Notes: generated from the letters alone by a model not told the origin. A DNA stretch of 64,000 bases from Eumeta japonica (GCA_005406025.1 BGZK01000895.1:1-64000); one strand, 5' to 3'. Positions 24,544 to 35,866 are shown, counted from the stretch's first letter. Translations and numbers: made by a program.

Positions 24544-24671
24544 AGACAATTGAGAATACCTCCCACAATTGTCTTATTTTAAATCGAGGGCCTTAAATCT
24601 TATGTCCTCCACGGTATGTCATCACCGACGTGATGACAGCCTTCTGAACCGAAAGCTTAACGTGCTTTCGG
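24544..24671. other. Cluster of three perfect stem-loops
   Basis: Three hairpins follow one another: AGACAATTG (24544-24552) with 24566-24574; TGTCATCAC (24617-24625) with 24630-24638, loop CGAC; CCGAAAGC (24649-24656) with 24664-24671. On the minus strand the text around 24650-24685 (GCACCGTGTCGCCGAAAGC) resembles a block seen near 3' ends of arthropod LINE-type repeats, so it may be repeat debris with RNA structure. The 80-residue plus frame over it is unsupported. Confidence 0.45.
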
Positions 24672-25009
24672 CGACACGGTGCGAATGGTTTAACGTAACC
24701 GAGTTAACAACCCATCGTTCACTTGGCTCTGGTCAGAATTCGTGCCCAGTAGCTTGTAATTCAAAAGCTTGTATTTCAGAGCTATTTTCTACAGAACCAC
24801 AGCCGTTATAGCCCTTAAAATAAATAAAAAATAATTCTTATTAATTCAATTTCAGTTTGAGAGTATTTGAATATTTATCTAATGAATGGTATATTATATA
24901 GAAATTATAAATTCGAAAGTGGTAATGATATATAACTTTGCATAAAATAAAACATATTATTCATTGTTTATTGATCGATTGGATACACCCTTAACGGGTG
25001 AAATATAGA

Positions 25010-26035
25010 AAACCTTCTATAAAATTTGCCAAATTGATCGATCTTTTACAGGTTCTAACCATGTCTTGTCTACTATTGTGGCTAATTAATTTATCTTTCC
25101 ATCAGGTGTTTCGTCAGCCTCTACATCTAGATCTTTTTGCTCGCTTCCACTTTGTTACGTTTACAGTACTTTTGTTATCAGTATGAAACATGGCCAACCC
25201 ATCTCTTTGCATAGAGCAGGGCATCAGTTATATTAATTTTATTTCCTATTTCAGTTACTTTTATTCTCTTTTAATTTTACACTCAGACATTCCGTCTCTT
25301 TTGCCTTTTAAAAACAGAAAATTTTTGTTATAGATGTTCCATCAAATGACAAGGTTTGACGGCCATACGTAAGGCATGAGATTGCTGATTTTATTACTAT
25401 TTTTTTTTTTGTTTTTATAGAGAGCTGTGATTTGAGTATTTTTTGTGGGACTGAAACTTTTTCCTTTTTACTGATACACTTCTATTTCTTTCTTTAAATT
25501 TTTCCTTTTCTTGAATGTTTTAATATTATCCTAGATTATAGTATTCCTGTACATATTCAAAGGGGCTGTTTTCTAATAGACAACAAACAATACCTGTCTT
25601 AATAGACTTTGATAGTCACGATTTTAGTTCTATATAGGTTCGTCTCTAATCCAATACGCTTACCTCCTCGCTGTAATTGACCTATTATAGTATTCAATTT
25701 TAAGGGATTTTACGATATAGGGGCAATTCCTTATGTAAACTTAAGGTGAATGTACTAACTATATTTACTTCTGGTATTAACCAAGGTAGATCTTTCATTA
25801 GGTTATGAACAATTCAGGTGAAAATTATGGTCTTAATCCTTTATTTATGATTGCACGATCACCTGTTTTTTCTAGCCAGACTCTTCTTGTGCTATTGCAG
25901 TAAATATCTTACCGTATGTTTGCGTATTCAATATTTATATTTTTATAAGTTAACGTCTCCCAGTTGCTATTGTTTAAAATGTAGTCGATAGATCTTTTGT
26001 AGTAAATGACGGTAATGGCCCTAGGTGTTGGTTTT
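25010..26035 (-). pseudogene. RTE-type LINE reverse transcriptase, C-terminal half, heavily decayed
   Basis: Read on the minus strand in shifting frames, the text reproduces RTE-clade RT blocks in order and at normal spacing. A motif-A relic with SIDYILNNSNWETL lies near 25.96-26.03 kb. NINIEYANI and RVWLEKTGD follow near 25.87-25.93, then GLRP..FSPELF. HLKFT-stop-GIAP at 25720-25749 sits where HLRFADDIAL belongs. LTYGRQTLSFDGT is near 25.34-25.38, KVTEIGNKINITDALLYAKRWVGHV at 25.18-25.27, and the C-terminal KTWLEPVKDRSIWQIL at 25.03-25.09. The FADD catalytic pair is gone and stops are frequent, so it is an old dead copy. It is truncated at its 5' end at about 26.03 kb, where a GC-rich islet begins. 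Short plus-strand frames inside it are antisense shadows. Confidence 0.75.
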
Positions 26036-26039
26036 TTCA

Positions 26040-26420
26040 AAACGCTTCGCTTACAAAATTTACACCCGGTAACATTCATACGAAACTCTTGTACAGAAAC
26101 GAAGGGAAATCTCGTCGGTCGTTATCTGGAGCGGCCCTCATCGGGAACGCAAATTGTGCAATTTCGTTCCGAAAACGATACAGCGCACCCTTGTGCATTA
26201 ATTTTATAAGCACCCGCTCGTCCCGGAACTTTTTTATTTAAAAATGGCCACCGCGCGCGGGCGGCGCCGAGGTGTTTTCTTCCCGGTAAAACTGCAAACT
26301 TTTCCGTCCCCATGACAAATAAGCTTTCCAGAATTCGTTCCCTGGAAAATATGTTAGAGCCCCCGGCGCGGCGTGCGTGAGCGAGTCGGACCGCGCCGGC
26401 CGTGTTTGTGTTATGAGCCG
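26040..26420. other. GC-rich islet
   Basis: CpG-rich DNA with GCGC runs at 26250-26270 and 26360-26400, and a CCCTCATCGGGAACG segment. The short opposing frames (26006-26209 plus, 26122-26313 minus) are unsupported. Possible regulatory element. Confidence 0.35.
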
Positions 26421-26489
26421 TTGTGAATGTTAAGAGTTGAAACGTTTTAAAAACATTCCCATATTTTCCCCGTTCAAGCGTCTACAAAT

Positions 26490-26803
26490 ATATAAACGAA
26501 ATATCACCGACTGACTGACTGACTCATCATGAGACCGCTGAAATTGTAGGTCCAATTGATTTGGAATTCGGATAGTAACCTTTTCGGAGCGTAGACGCTC
26601 GCAAAGGACGAATTTTACGTAAGTCCTATCAAAAAAATAATTCGTCATTTTTTTCACGAGATCTCAGACATTGTAGGTCCGATTGCTCGAACTTTGGCAT
26701 AGTTACTTTTTTCCAGCCGTAAACACTCAACTAATAACGGATTTTGCCAAATTCTATTGAAAAAAAGTTTGTGTACGCGGGTGGAGCCGCGGGAAAAAGC
26801 TAG
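26490..26803 (+). mobile_element. Non-autonomous Helitron, 3' portion
   Basis: The segment starts with ATATAAACGAAAT and a CTGA short repeat (26510-26525). It continues with two copies of the CATTGTAGGTCCGATTG / AATTGTAGGTCCAATTG block typical of lepidopteran Helitron-like repeats. It ends in a GC hairpin (CGCGG 26776-26780 with CCGCG 26787-26791) followed by AAAAAG and CTAG at 26800-26803, then T. Helitrons end in a hairpin plus CTRR inserted before T. No Rep/helicase gene is present. The 5' boundary is approximate. Confidence 0.6.
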
Positions 26804-29800
26804 TAGTTATTATATCTGAAAATCTAACGGATACATGCCGAGTTAACGACAAAAAACACGCTAAAAAAAACACGCTACTGGTTTAAAAAAAACTCTTTAT
26901 GTTTATATACCCTTAATCTACCTTGTTATTATTACATCTAGATACTAAGTTTTAAAGATTTGTGGCGACCGGGTGAATAGAAGGTACCAGCATCTTATCT
27001 TCACCACGAGCAAATTGACCGACGCGTTTTAACTTATATCAAACTAGAATCACCCGGTTCACGTAGAGCACGTCAAACCTATGGTCCCCAAATTTTTAAT
27101 TGTATTGCCAACGACGAACGACAGAGGTTTCCAAACTGATCCAGCGCAAAGATTGAGTTTGAGTTTCTCAATAAAGAAAAACTGTGGTGGTGTGGCACAC
27201 CCCAAAGATAGAGGAATAAAGAACAGACAATAATAATAAAATTTTCATTGCGCGTGACTTAATCTAATTAGAGAAATATTATTTTTGTTCAGAATCCACA
27301 CTTTGTAATTCACACTTTTGTTTGTCACATACTTTTTAATAATAGAAAACACCGTTAATATCTCTTGATGCATAACACTCATATGATACAACAATATGTA
27401 AGGTTCAACAGGGTACATAATACATTAGCGAGGAGAAGAAAATATGACCAGTATCGAAATTGGGCGGCGCCGTATCCATCACGCACCTGACGTGATTATT
27501 AATGGGTATCGTAAGCGGAAGTGTCTATACACACACTGAAATTGAATGAAACCGATTTTCGTTCTCCCTGTCGATGTATCATATAAATTTTTATTCAATT
27601 CAATAATAACAATATTAATAAAAAAAAAAGATCATCCAGTCATCGAGTGATATCTTCCGTATTTAATCATCCATAATGCCATTTTTTGATTTCACAATCA
27701 TCTTAGAATTCAATTTTCTTGTCGCTACGGATCCAACAACGTCCATCAGCCGCGTACCAGAAGGCATACGAATACATTTCGATCACTTCCCGCGCCGGCG
27801 CGCTCATAAAAAAATACCCACAAAAACGCCCTGGAGTGAGTTTTCTGCCTTGATAGCGCACAATTTGTCTCGGGTGACATTCGGCCCCGTTATTCCCACT
27901 GCCTTAACACCGACCCGCGACCCCAAAAGTACAACACCCACTCGCCTTTCTGATACTAAAAGGTGTCGTCACTATTTTCACCTGTATTTTTTCTCTCGCC
28001 GAAACAATAAGAAGGAGCGTTCATTGCGCGAAAACCCGACCCATTTAAACGGTCCCGCGCAGGAAAACAAACATTTGGAGAATAGTGTCGCATCAGCGGC
28101 GCTACCTTAATAATTCCGCAAACGACACGTTCAGACCGCACTTACCTTTGGAATAGGATATCCTAATATCGGGTGATAAAAGTCATAGGTGCTTCAGCGC
28201 CCTGCCAAGTTTTGACTTTGAGGTAACAACATTGAAATTATATCTCAAAAGCAAACAACGTGGTGTATGTGGGCAGATGATTCTGGAAACAGAGACTATC
28301 AGATTTCAAGTCACAAAAATAGAATTTAGGTCAACGGGAACTTCTTTGGTAAAAATGAATTTAACTATTGTGGTGATATAGTAAAATGGATTTTTGTCTA
28401 TCCGTTCAAAGTTATATACATTTCTTAAAGATTTTTATGAAATCTATATTAGAATTTGTCCTCGAATTCGCCTGTGTTTTGTACTATTGAACTGACATTG
28501 AAAACGAGACCAGAGTCGAAATCAAATGTAGGACCACAATTAGTACCAAGAGCGTGATCGGGATCGAAATCGAAAACACTAAGCAAGATCATTCAATATA
28601 AAATATGAAGGAATAAATTCTATGTCCACGGAGACAAAGCCACAGGCGAGATCTAGTAAAACATGTGAAAATACTGTTAATGAGTGAGATTAAGTCTCCA
28701 TGGAAAATTATTTATATTAAAACACATTTTACAATTCTAATTATCCGAATAGACCATTTTTTTTAGAACACTGATAATTGAGTGATCGAGAGCAATCTTC
28801 TAGAGCTAATGATCCGAATATTGACCACGAATTGACGCAGAATAATTAACTCATGAGTTTTAAACTCGAGTCGAACTCGACCGCACGCCTAGTGCCTTAA
28901 AGAGCGCGTTAAATTGCTAAGACGCTGTCATCGATTAGGTACTCGTAACATCGGTTTTTAATAGTTCCCGATTCGCGCTAAATCGGCGCTAAGGGTCTAA
29001 GGCCGGAGGACTTCGCGTCTTCATCTCAAACAAAAAGATAATGATAAGTGGTACCGTAGCGGCGGAGTGATAAAAAAACCATTATAGATGCGGCATTATT
29101 TGATGGAACACTACTACATATATATATTCTGAGTTCAAGTTATTGCTGATTTTGTAGATTAAATAGGAACAAGACGGTGGTCAATCAAAATCTGAAATAG
29201 GAAATCACAACACTACGACGGATTCCGCTAAACACGCGCGTTATTATATTTATCTCATGTTCTGTAGAGAGAGGCAGATGCTATGTATCTACGTTATGTT
29301 ACAAAACGGTGTAAGCGTAGGTCTTTATTTAACTTTCGTCACAAAATTAATTGACAACTCGAAATCTATCTGTCCAGTCTAGCTTGTAAATTAGGACGTC
29401 TTTTGATATTCTCCTTTCTTCGGGCGATGATGACGAATTTTTTTTTTATTTCAATTTAAACATGTTTTAGAATTAACTTCAAAGACTTTTTCCCCAAATT
29501 GAAACCATAACTAGGTTTTACGTCGAAATTCCCGCCGAAACTTTATCAAAGTAAATTTCTCCACTAAATTTAACACGGCGTTCAAACGTTTAATAAGACA
29601 AGATTTGAAACGTCTGTAATGGTGTTTTGCAACTTCCAATAATATATTTTCTTAAGCGATCTTGGAATAATAATAATTTTGTAATAAGCTGTTAAACAAG
29701 CCGTTAACAGTTATTATACGACAATTGTTGCTATAATTAAAATTACTTGTCATTCAAAGGACATTAAATGTAAGAGATTTAGTGATAAATCTTCATCTAC

Positions 29801-32512
29801 GTAAAATATTTTGATTATCGAATTGGGATTATGAAAATAGTTGTGGTTATCTGATGGAACATAACAAAAATCATGACAGTTTCATAGGTATATTTTGTAT
29901 TTAATAAATCAAGTTGCGATATTTTGGCGAATTGAGATTTATGATTGGAAGTTCATGTATGGAATATTTATTACGATTATTTATTCGTGGTTCAAGTGAA
30001 ACTATATAAAAAATCTCGTTATGTAGTTATAGGTAAACTTACTACATTTAAATAAGTGTAGTAATAATACACATAAAATAATACAATACAAATAAATTAC
30101 ATTTGTAAAAAAAGTACATTATGAGTAGTAGTAATGAATATCAGCGATGACATGTTTAGATGCCTGAACGGCATCGACCTAACAGAGAAAGGGTAAATTA
30201 CGTACTAATAGATACGGGATATAATCATATCAGTTTCTATATATATGTATATAGATTTTCTCGTAAGTTCTGTATGAAGTATTTCCGGTTCTTATGAACG
30301 CGCCCTAAACTTATTGCATTCATCAGTAGAATCGAACAAAGGGATTCTTAGGTTAGACCCGAACATTTCTAAGACGAGTGTTTTAAAGGAGTTAGAACTG
30401 AGACCCTCTCGGAATCCTCCCGAAAAGAAGGGCTCAATCGGCTTCTGAGGGTCGGACACAAAGGCGCGATTAATTGTTTAAGGTATCCTCGACAGTCATT
30501 TTTTAAACGAACGGGCTACGGACCCCTGTCTCTCGCGTAGTACTTAGTACATCGCGTATAATATTTACGATGAGAATTGCTTCACGAGAGCATAAAATAT
30601 CCATAGCGAGGAGTTCAACGTTTACAAATAGTAACGTGTAATATCATAGGCGACACGTATGTATGGCACTTACTTTTTCCGGATAACTCTTATTTTAACT
30701 CTTGTCATAATATAAATATTTTTTTATACATGTAGGTAGACAAACATTCGCTATCGAAATTACGTGAATCATATGTATTATTATTTCTTTTGTTTATGTA
30801 AAAATATGCAAGATGCATTTCCTAACAATAATTTAAGGAGATCGGAATTCTTACAAACCAACTCAATTTCGTAACAACTGTAATACGTTTACATATGCTA
30901 TTTCAATAAGTCGAGAACTTACATAAATAACAAAATGCAAACAGAGGAGCAATCATGGGAAGCTCAGTGATTTTTCTACGTTAGAGTCATATATATTGTG
31001 GCCCGCGATCTCTTCGAGCGCCGTCGCCGCGGCGGCAGAGAGAAGCTAAACAGGAATTAGGTCAAGTCCCGGCGCACAAAATTAGCGATTTACTCACATT
31101 TCCCTCCCGATGGGGAAGCCATTTGCCGTGAGGAATATTCTCTACCGCCAGGAATACGAGAGCGGATGATAGATCGCGGTGTTTGAACTCGGCCCGGCCG
31201 ATTCTACAGCTACCCGCCTGCGTGCCGGAGCAAATAAAGGATTCCACGGAGAGTTATCGAGACTTGGAATTCAATTGCTTCTAGATCCAGGGAATAGTTC
31301 ATTTTGAAATCTAGTTCATGCTGATTTAAGTGTAATGATTATTTTCTTTCATTGACTTTCACAATGTTCCTGAGTATTTAGCAAATGCAACTCTTTTAAT
31401 TGTATTACGGTCGCCAGCCCTTGTTGGGACAGACGTTGTTAACTTTCCTTCTCGTGGGGCCGGCGGACTGTCTTATGAATTTCTGGAACTTTGAATACCG
31501 CAGCGCGAAAGTGTGCGAAAGAGGGTCGCCTTATAGAACTCTGGTTTATTCCTGTAATTGCGTTTGCGTTGACTAAAATGAATTCGTACACCGTTCATAT
31601 CGACCCAGTCACAAGGCGGACAGCCATCTCGCGATCAGTTTCGATTTCGGTTACAGTCTTTCACGACTCCAATCCAGGTCTCAGTCCATTTTCTGATAGT
31701 GGAGTAACAACATAATATATACTTTTGTAGTATAGCTCAAAACATTTAAAAATTATTACATCTAAAATACTTACATATTCATACATAGAATACAAGCCAA
31801 GTACTTTCAAAATGTTATAGACATCGATGGTTATGTTACATGATCAAAGAGGACAAATATTTTTATCATTTATTTTGTTGTTATCAAAACGGGCGCTGAA
31901 TAAAATATGATAGTAGAATCCATATATGTACATTAAATTTAGCCTTGGTTTCATTCACGGGAAATGACAATCGCATAATATTATTACACTGTTTCATCCA
32001 TTACTCACGTTTTGCGTGGTCAGTGCTCATTTTGAAAAAAATAATTTTGCATATAGTCCATGAAAAAAAGTAAGGCCATTTTTTTGAAAATTTTAGGTTA
32101 AGTTCTTGCTTAGTCTTACGTTAATTCTTATTTGATTAGCTGCATATAAGTCTGCATATAAATTATTCTAAACTAGCGACCACCCGCGACTTCGCCCTCA
32201 TCTAATGAATTTCTTCATTTCTTGTATCGGCTGATCACGCTATCAATCACGATTCCGATCTTGTTGCTGTTAACCCAACCCTAATCCTAAAATCTGCTAA
32301 CTTTTTTAAAACCCTTTATAATTAGTAGTTTTTTCCAAAATATTTTTAATGTAAATTTCTTTCACTCTGCTCTTTTATTATATGTACAAAATGAAGGAAT
32401 TAACTAAATAACGAATGTATTTGAATATGATGAGCGATACGAGCGAACGATCGAAATTCTAAAAAAAAAGTTCCACTGAAAATTAAATACTACAACGCAC
32501 GTAAGGCATTCA
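26804..32512. other. Mostly gene-free stretch with several GC islets
   Basis: Apart from the retroelement-like frame at 26981-27211 no gene is recognised. Less AT-rich, CpG-containing islets lie at about 27680-28160, 28850-29060, 29520-29600, 30350-30560 and 31000-31260, separated by AT-rich DNA. GATC-rich repeat debris is at 28500-28660 and 31590-31710. A Helitron-like end (ACTAGCGACCACCCGCGACT) is at 32172-32191. The 144-residue plus frame at 27676-28110 spans an islet and has no recognisable domain. Confidence 0.45.
26981..27211 (+). pseudogene. Retroelement-like ORF end, unrecognised family
   Basis: After an in-frame TAG, a frame without ATG encodes KVPASYLHHEQIDRRVLTYI and, further on, ARQTYGPQIFNCIANDER, ending at TGA (27137). 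It then continues open to TAG at 27209 with SSAKIEFEFLNKEKLW. The RQTYGPQIFN...F pattern followed by a basic segment resembles the C-terminal end of LINE-type polymerases. Residue composition looks coding, and one TGA splits it. I cannot name the family. Alternatively it could be a host exon relic. Confidence 0.35.
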
Positions 32513-32933
32513 AATAAATGAAATGAAATCAAAAACAGCTTTATTTTGTAGGTATAACACATAAAATGCGTCAAATACGATTGTTTTCGACATTTCGTTA
32601 CCACCAATTCCAAATGCTAATTCTCCATGAGAAGAATGGCCAAGAAAGTTAAGGTTTCTTCTTTTTTATTAATCGATACAAAATATTAAATAATTCATGA
32701 ATTACAACAATACTTAGTAATAACCTGAAGCAACCTGATAGCCGAGCAGTTCAATCCCATGGGATTTGTTCACTAAAATATTCAGACACGGTATAAACAC
32801 GGCCCTTGTCATATAACTTTTTTTTAACGAAACGTTTAAATTCAAATAATGGCATATTTTTAATTTCAGTTGGGATCTTATTACAAAACCGCACACATTG
32901 TCCCTTAAATGTTTTGTTAACTTTGCTTAGACG
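32513..32933 (-). pseudogene. CR1-like LINE, 3' end of ORF2 and tail (copy 2)
   Basis: On the minus strand a clean 60-codon frame (32933 down to the TGA at 32751-32753) gives the C-terminus of a LINE ORF2: NKTFKGQCVRFCNKIPTE, then MPLFEFKRFVKKKLYDK, then YTVSEYFSEQIPWD and stop. The 3' UTR that follows matches copy 1 at 5.6-5.97 kb nearly base for base and ends in CAAAATAAAGC plus a TTTGATTTCATTTCATT-type tail at about 32513. Upstream of 32933 the frame degrades. It is 5'-truncated, so lacks endonuclease and RT. Plus-strand frames over it, such as 32806-32997, are shadows. Confidence 0.72.
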
Positions 32934-33011
32934 GGTTTATGAGCAGCAAGATCGTTCTAGTGTCAATGTTATGGATATCGCTCCTTTTTTAGAATGATTC
33001 TATATGCCTCT

Positions 33012-33087
33012 TGACATATACCAGGTTCGTGACATATACCATACACTGACATATACCAAAATATACACCAATACCTGACATATATCA
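33012..33087. repeat. Short tandem array of TGACATATACCA
   Basis: The 12-mer occurs at 33012, 33030, 33047 and, with one change, 33076; spacings are 18, 17 and 29. It sits between the CR1 copy and the larger tandem array. Confidence 0.75.
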
Positions 33088-33299
33088 ATTCACTGAAACC
33101 GAGTCAACATTACTATTTCATTTTTAACATTTATTCAAATTATCAATAATATATAATGTTGTCTAGTTGATGCAGGATATGAACTAAACCATAGCATGAT
33201 TTTAGTTTGATATAGCGTTATCTGTTAAATTTTGTGAGAAACAGCGGTATATTTGATGGGAAAGAAGGACATTTCTAAAAGGAAATATCTGATTTTTAT

Positions 33300-33925
33300 T
33301 TAAACGCAAGAACTTTAAATAGATTTGAGATAAAAAGCAGCGTATATTCTAGTTTAAGTAATCTTCAATCTACAGCCGTTTCGAAAATTTGCCTGGACAG
33401 ATAGATTTTTTTTTAATGTCTAAAACCTTTATTTTGAAATTACAGACAGACACTTCAATCTTAATTTTTTTTAAATAAAAAATAGCTGATATTCTGTTTT
33501 GAAGTCTTCTATCTACCAGTGTAAGTTCTGTCAAAATCGGTTCGATCGTTTTGAAGATTAGCTCTGACAGACAAACAATTTTTATTCAATGTTTGTTTTG
33601 AGTTTTTCTAACGTATAAAAAAATGGTTAACAGGTGCAGGTTAAAGAAAAACCTTTATTTATAAATCACAAACAGACACTTCAATTTTATTTATTTTCAT
33701 ACAAAAAAGTAGCCTGAAATCTGTTTTGAATAGTCTTCTAAGTACCAGTGCAGTCTCGGCGAAATAGGTTCAATCGTTTAAGACATTTGCTCAAACAAAC
33801 AGGCAGACAGACAATTTTTTTTAAATTCATTCTTGGAGTTTTATAACGTATAAAAGCTTTTATGAAAAAAAGCTTTATTTTGAAATTATACACAGAAATT
33901 TAAATTATAATTACTTGTATAAACT
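33300..33925. repeat. Tandem array of about 220-bp units
   Basis: The anchor AAAACCTTTAT recurs at 33422 and 33648, and as AAAAGCTTTAT at 33868, giving units of 226 and 220 bases. Each full unit carries ACAGACACTTCAAT, an ATTCTGTTTTGAA block, CTACCAGTG, an AAAATCGGTTCGATCGTTT-like block, CAGACAAACA and TAACGTATAAAA. A shorter first unit (33300-33421) lacks about 80 bases of the distal part, and a fourth is partial. The GGTTCAATCGTTTAAGA and CAGACAGACA parts resemble lepidopteran retroelement tails, so the array may derive from one. Confidence 0.7.
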
Positions 33926-34150
33926 ACGTTAGCTTATCGAATTAACAACTTTATTAGGTTTAGTTATATTATTATGCATTATACATTAGTTTAGTGATTA
34001 ATTACTCTGTAATACCTGTAATAAAGAGAAAATCATCATAGTGATTTAATATGTTAATAGCTCAGTCAAACAAACGCGCAAGGATCTAAAGCGATGCGAA
34101 GTGTAAATTGTATATTGATTAACATTCACTGAGAATTTTGAGCGCTAGGT

Positions 34151-35070
34151 TTAATTCGTGGTGTTGTTTCTTGGTATCAATGCTACGTATTTTACTAGCG
34201 GTACCCGCTTGTAATCATTGTCAAAGTTACCTAATATAGAATAACTACTTGCGTAGTCCAGTAACTTTGCTGTAGCCCTTCGTTTTGTTAAGCCGTAATA
34301 CCAGGATCCCTGACAAGTAGAATCCCGGTCAAGTCGAATTGGGGTACAACTTCTCATTTCATCGCCTCCAAATATATTTTGATCACTTTCGTAAACACGG
34401 GATCGAGAGTTATCATGCTTCAAAATCACTGTATCGTGTTTTTTGCTGTGCTGGGGTCATTTATCTTTCAATGCTAAACAAAAATACGTTATTTTCTTAC
34501 AATAACAATAGCTTATGATTTTTCCAGTCGGTTTTAATAATACACAGTACAGTACGCCGATCTGGTGTTACGAAATCTGGAACGTGAATTTGGAGTTGTA
34601 AAAGTTCTGTTTGGTTGTAGGCGTGAAAGTATGACAAGAGTATCCCCATGATTTTCTTCACTCGGGGTTATCGCAATGAACTCCTATATTTTCCTTAGTC
34701 ACAATAAGATGCAGAAATTTCTTCTGTTTTTACTTATCAAGCAACTGTTCATAAGTAAACAGACGCCATTCAATATTTTTCGATTTCAACTTATACGCTA
34801 CCCAATTTCCTTGCTTCTGGATTGTTTTCTTGTCTTCGAGGCGTTTTAAATTGATTGTTGTGCCACTTCATGTGATCTTGTCCATTTTTTCTGACATCAT
34901 CAAGCAATATCTTAAATTATGCATTTTCGAAAAATTATGCCGGCCTACTGAGATTCGACGTGAAAATTTCCGTTCATTCCATCTCAACCGGTTCGATAAC
35001 ATTCCATCAACATTTTATTCACATTGAAGAAGTAAATTTATACCTCTCGCAAGTGACGAGAATTTGATTC
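34151..35070 (-). pseudogene. Mariner transposase relic, mauritiana-like
   Basis: Minus-strand text reproduces mariner transposase blocks in order. A degraded ERSGRP stretch is near 34.95 kb. IQKQGNWVAYKLKSKNIEW and EQLLDK-stop-KQKKFLHLIVT are at about 34.70-34.83 kb. DNPE-stop-RKSWGY is near 34.65, GVLYC.LLKPT near 34.54-34.57, and VILKHDNSRSRV (the second catalytic Asp motif HDN) at 34394-34429, then frameshifted ...YLEAMK and a blurred PD..PSDYHLF region. The first catalytic motif, normally TGDEKW, reads TKENIG. There are many stops and frameshifts, so the copy is old and dead. It differs in sequence type from the mariners at 17 and 48 kb. The 92-residue frame at 34151-34429 is part of it. 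Confidence 0.72.
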
Positions 35071-35829
35071 GTAAACTAATATCTTCAATTAAGAATAACT
35101 TATAATGCACATACAAATCTAACAACGTTCCAAGAGGATTATCTCTACAGACATCCGGTATGTCATCTATGATCTATTTATTTCGGTCACTACACTCATT
35201 TACCCTTAGCACTGTCTATATGAAAATGCAAGAAGCAAAATTTTATACCTTTATAATTCGCAGCGGTCTGTATCACGTATCGAAGGGTTGATTTGCGTTT
35301 TGTTCAGGCTGTCAACAACTCCTTTATAAATTCCACCACCGTACCTACCGCCCGTAAGCTCCGCTCCGATAATATTCATTATTGTCTGTTCACTGCAGTA
35401 AGTTTTATGTGCACATTTTTACGACACGCGTCGAAATCACGATGTCACCTATCGACTGTACGACATCGGTTTATATCTTGTGAAAAAAAGACAACGCATT
35501 GAATACTGCTCGAACGTTGATAACGCTCGTAGGCGGTGGTGATCACCTACGATACCTATTCTATAACAAGTGCGAGTCGTACTGCCACGTAAAGGGTTCC
35601 ATACCGCTGTATAATAATGAATACTACAAACCTTTTAAAAATAGTTTATGAAAAACAAGGATGAAAATCGAAATTGAACAAAAACGCTGAAAGAACACGG
35701 TTCTTCTGTAATGACTATTTCTAATTTTTAATTTACTTATTTTATTGTAGTAATACACACTGTGTGAATATTACATGCGTATTTCTATTACTATTACTGA
35801 AATCGACGAAAAAACGCCAAAAAAAAATT
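35071..35829. other. Gene-free stretch
   Basis: Nothing certain. The right flank of the mariner relic may extend here, and a moderately GC segment lies at 35280-35560 with an unsupported 69-residue plus frame. Confidence 0.45.
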
Positions 35830-35866
35830 AACTCGGTGATTTCGTCAGGGACGAAATCACCGAGTT
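35830..35866. other. Perfect 17-bp hairpin followed by T run
   Basis: AACTCGGTGATTTCGTC (35830-35846) pairs perfectly with 35850-35866 across an AGG loop and is followed by eight further T. An A-rich run lies to the left. In a bacterium this would look like a terminator. Here a foldback element, or head-to-head ends of a small transposon, is more plausible. Confidence 0.7.

Noticed and set aside
24998..25186. 62-residue hydrophobic plus frame as a membrane peptide
   Set aside because: Antisense to the C-terminal block of the RTE relic.
32806..32997. 63-residue plus frame
   Set aside because: Antisense shadow of the CR1-like ORF2 end.
33012..33087. CRISPR-like array
   Set aside because: Repeats are only 12 bases with 5-17-base gaps in eukaryotic DNA; no cas genes.
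34151..34429. SH2-like protein suggested by SWYYGLTKRRATAKLL
   Set aside because: The same frame starts with a mariner HDN motif and sits downstream of mariner blocks; the SH2 resemblance is an out-of-frame artefact.
34830..35027. 65-residue plus frame
   Set aside because: Antisense to the mauritiana-like mariner relic.
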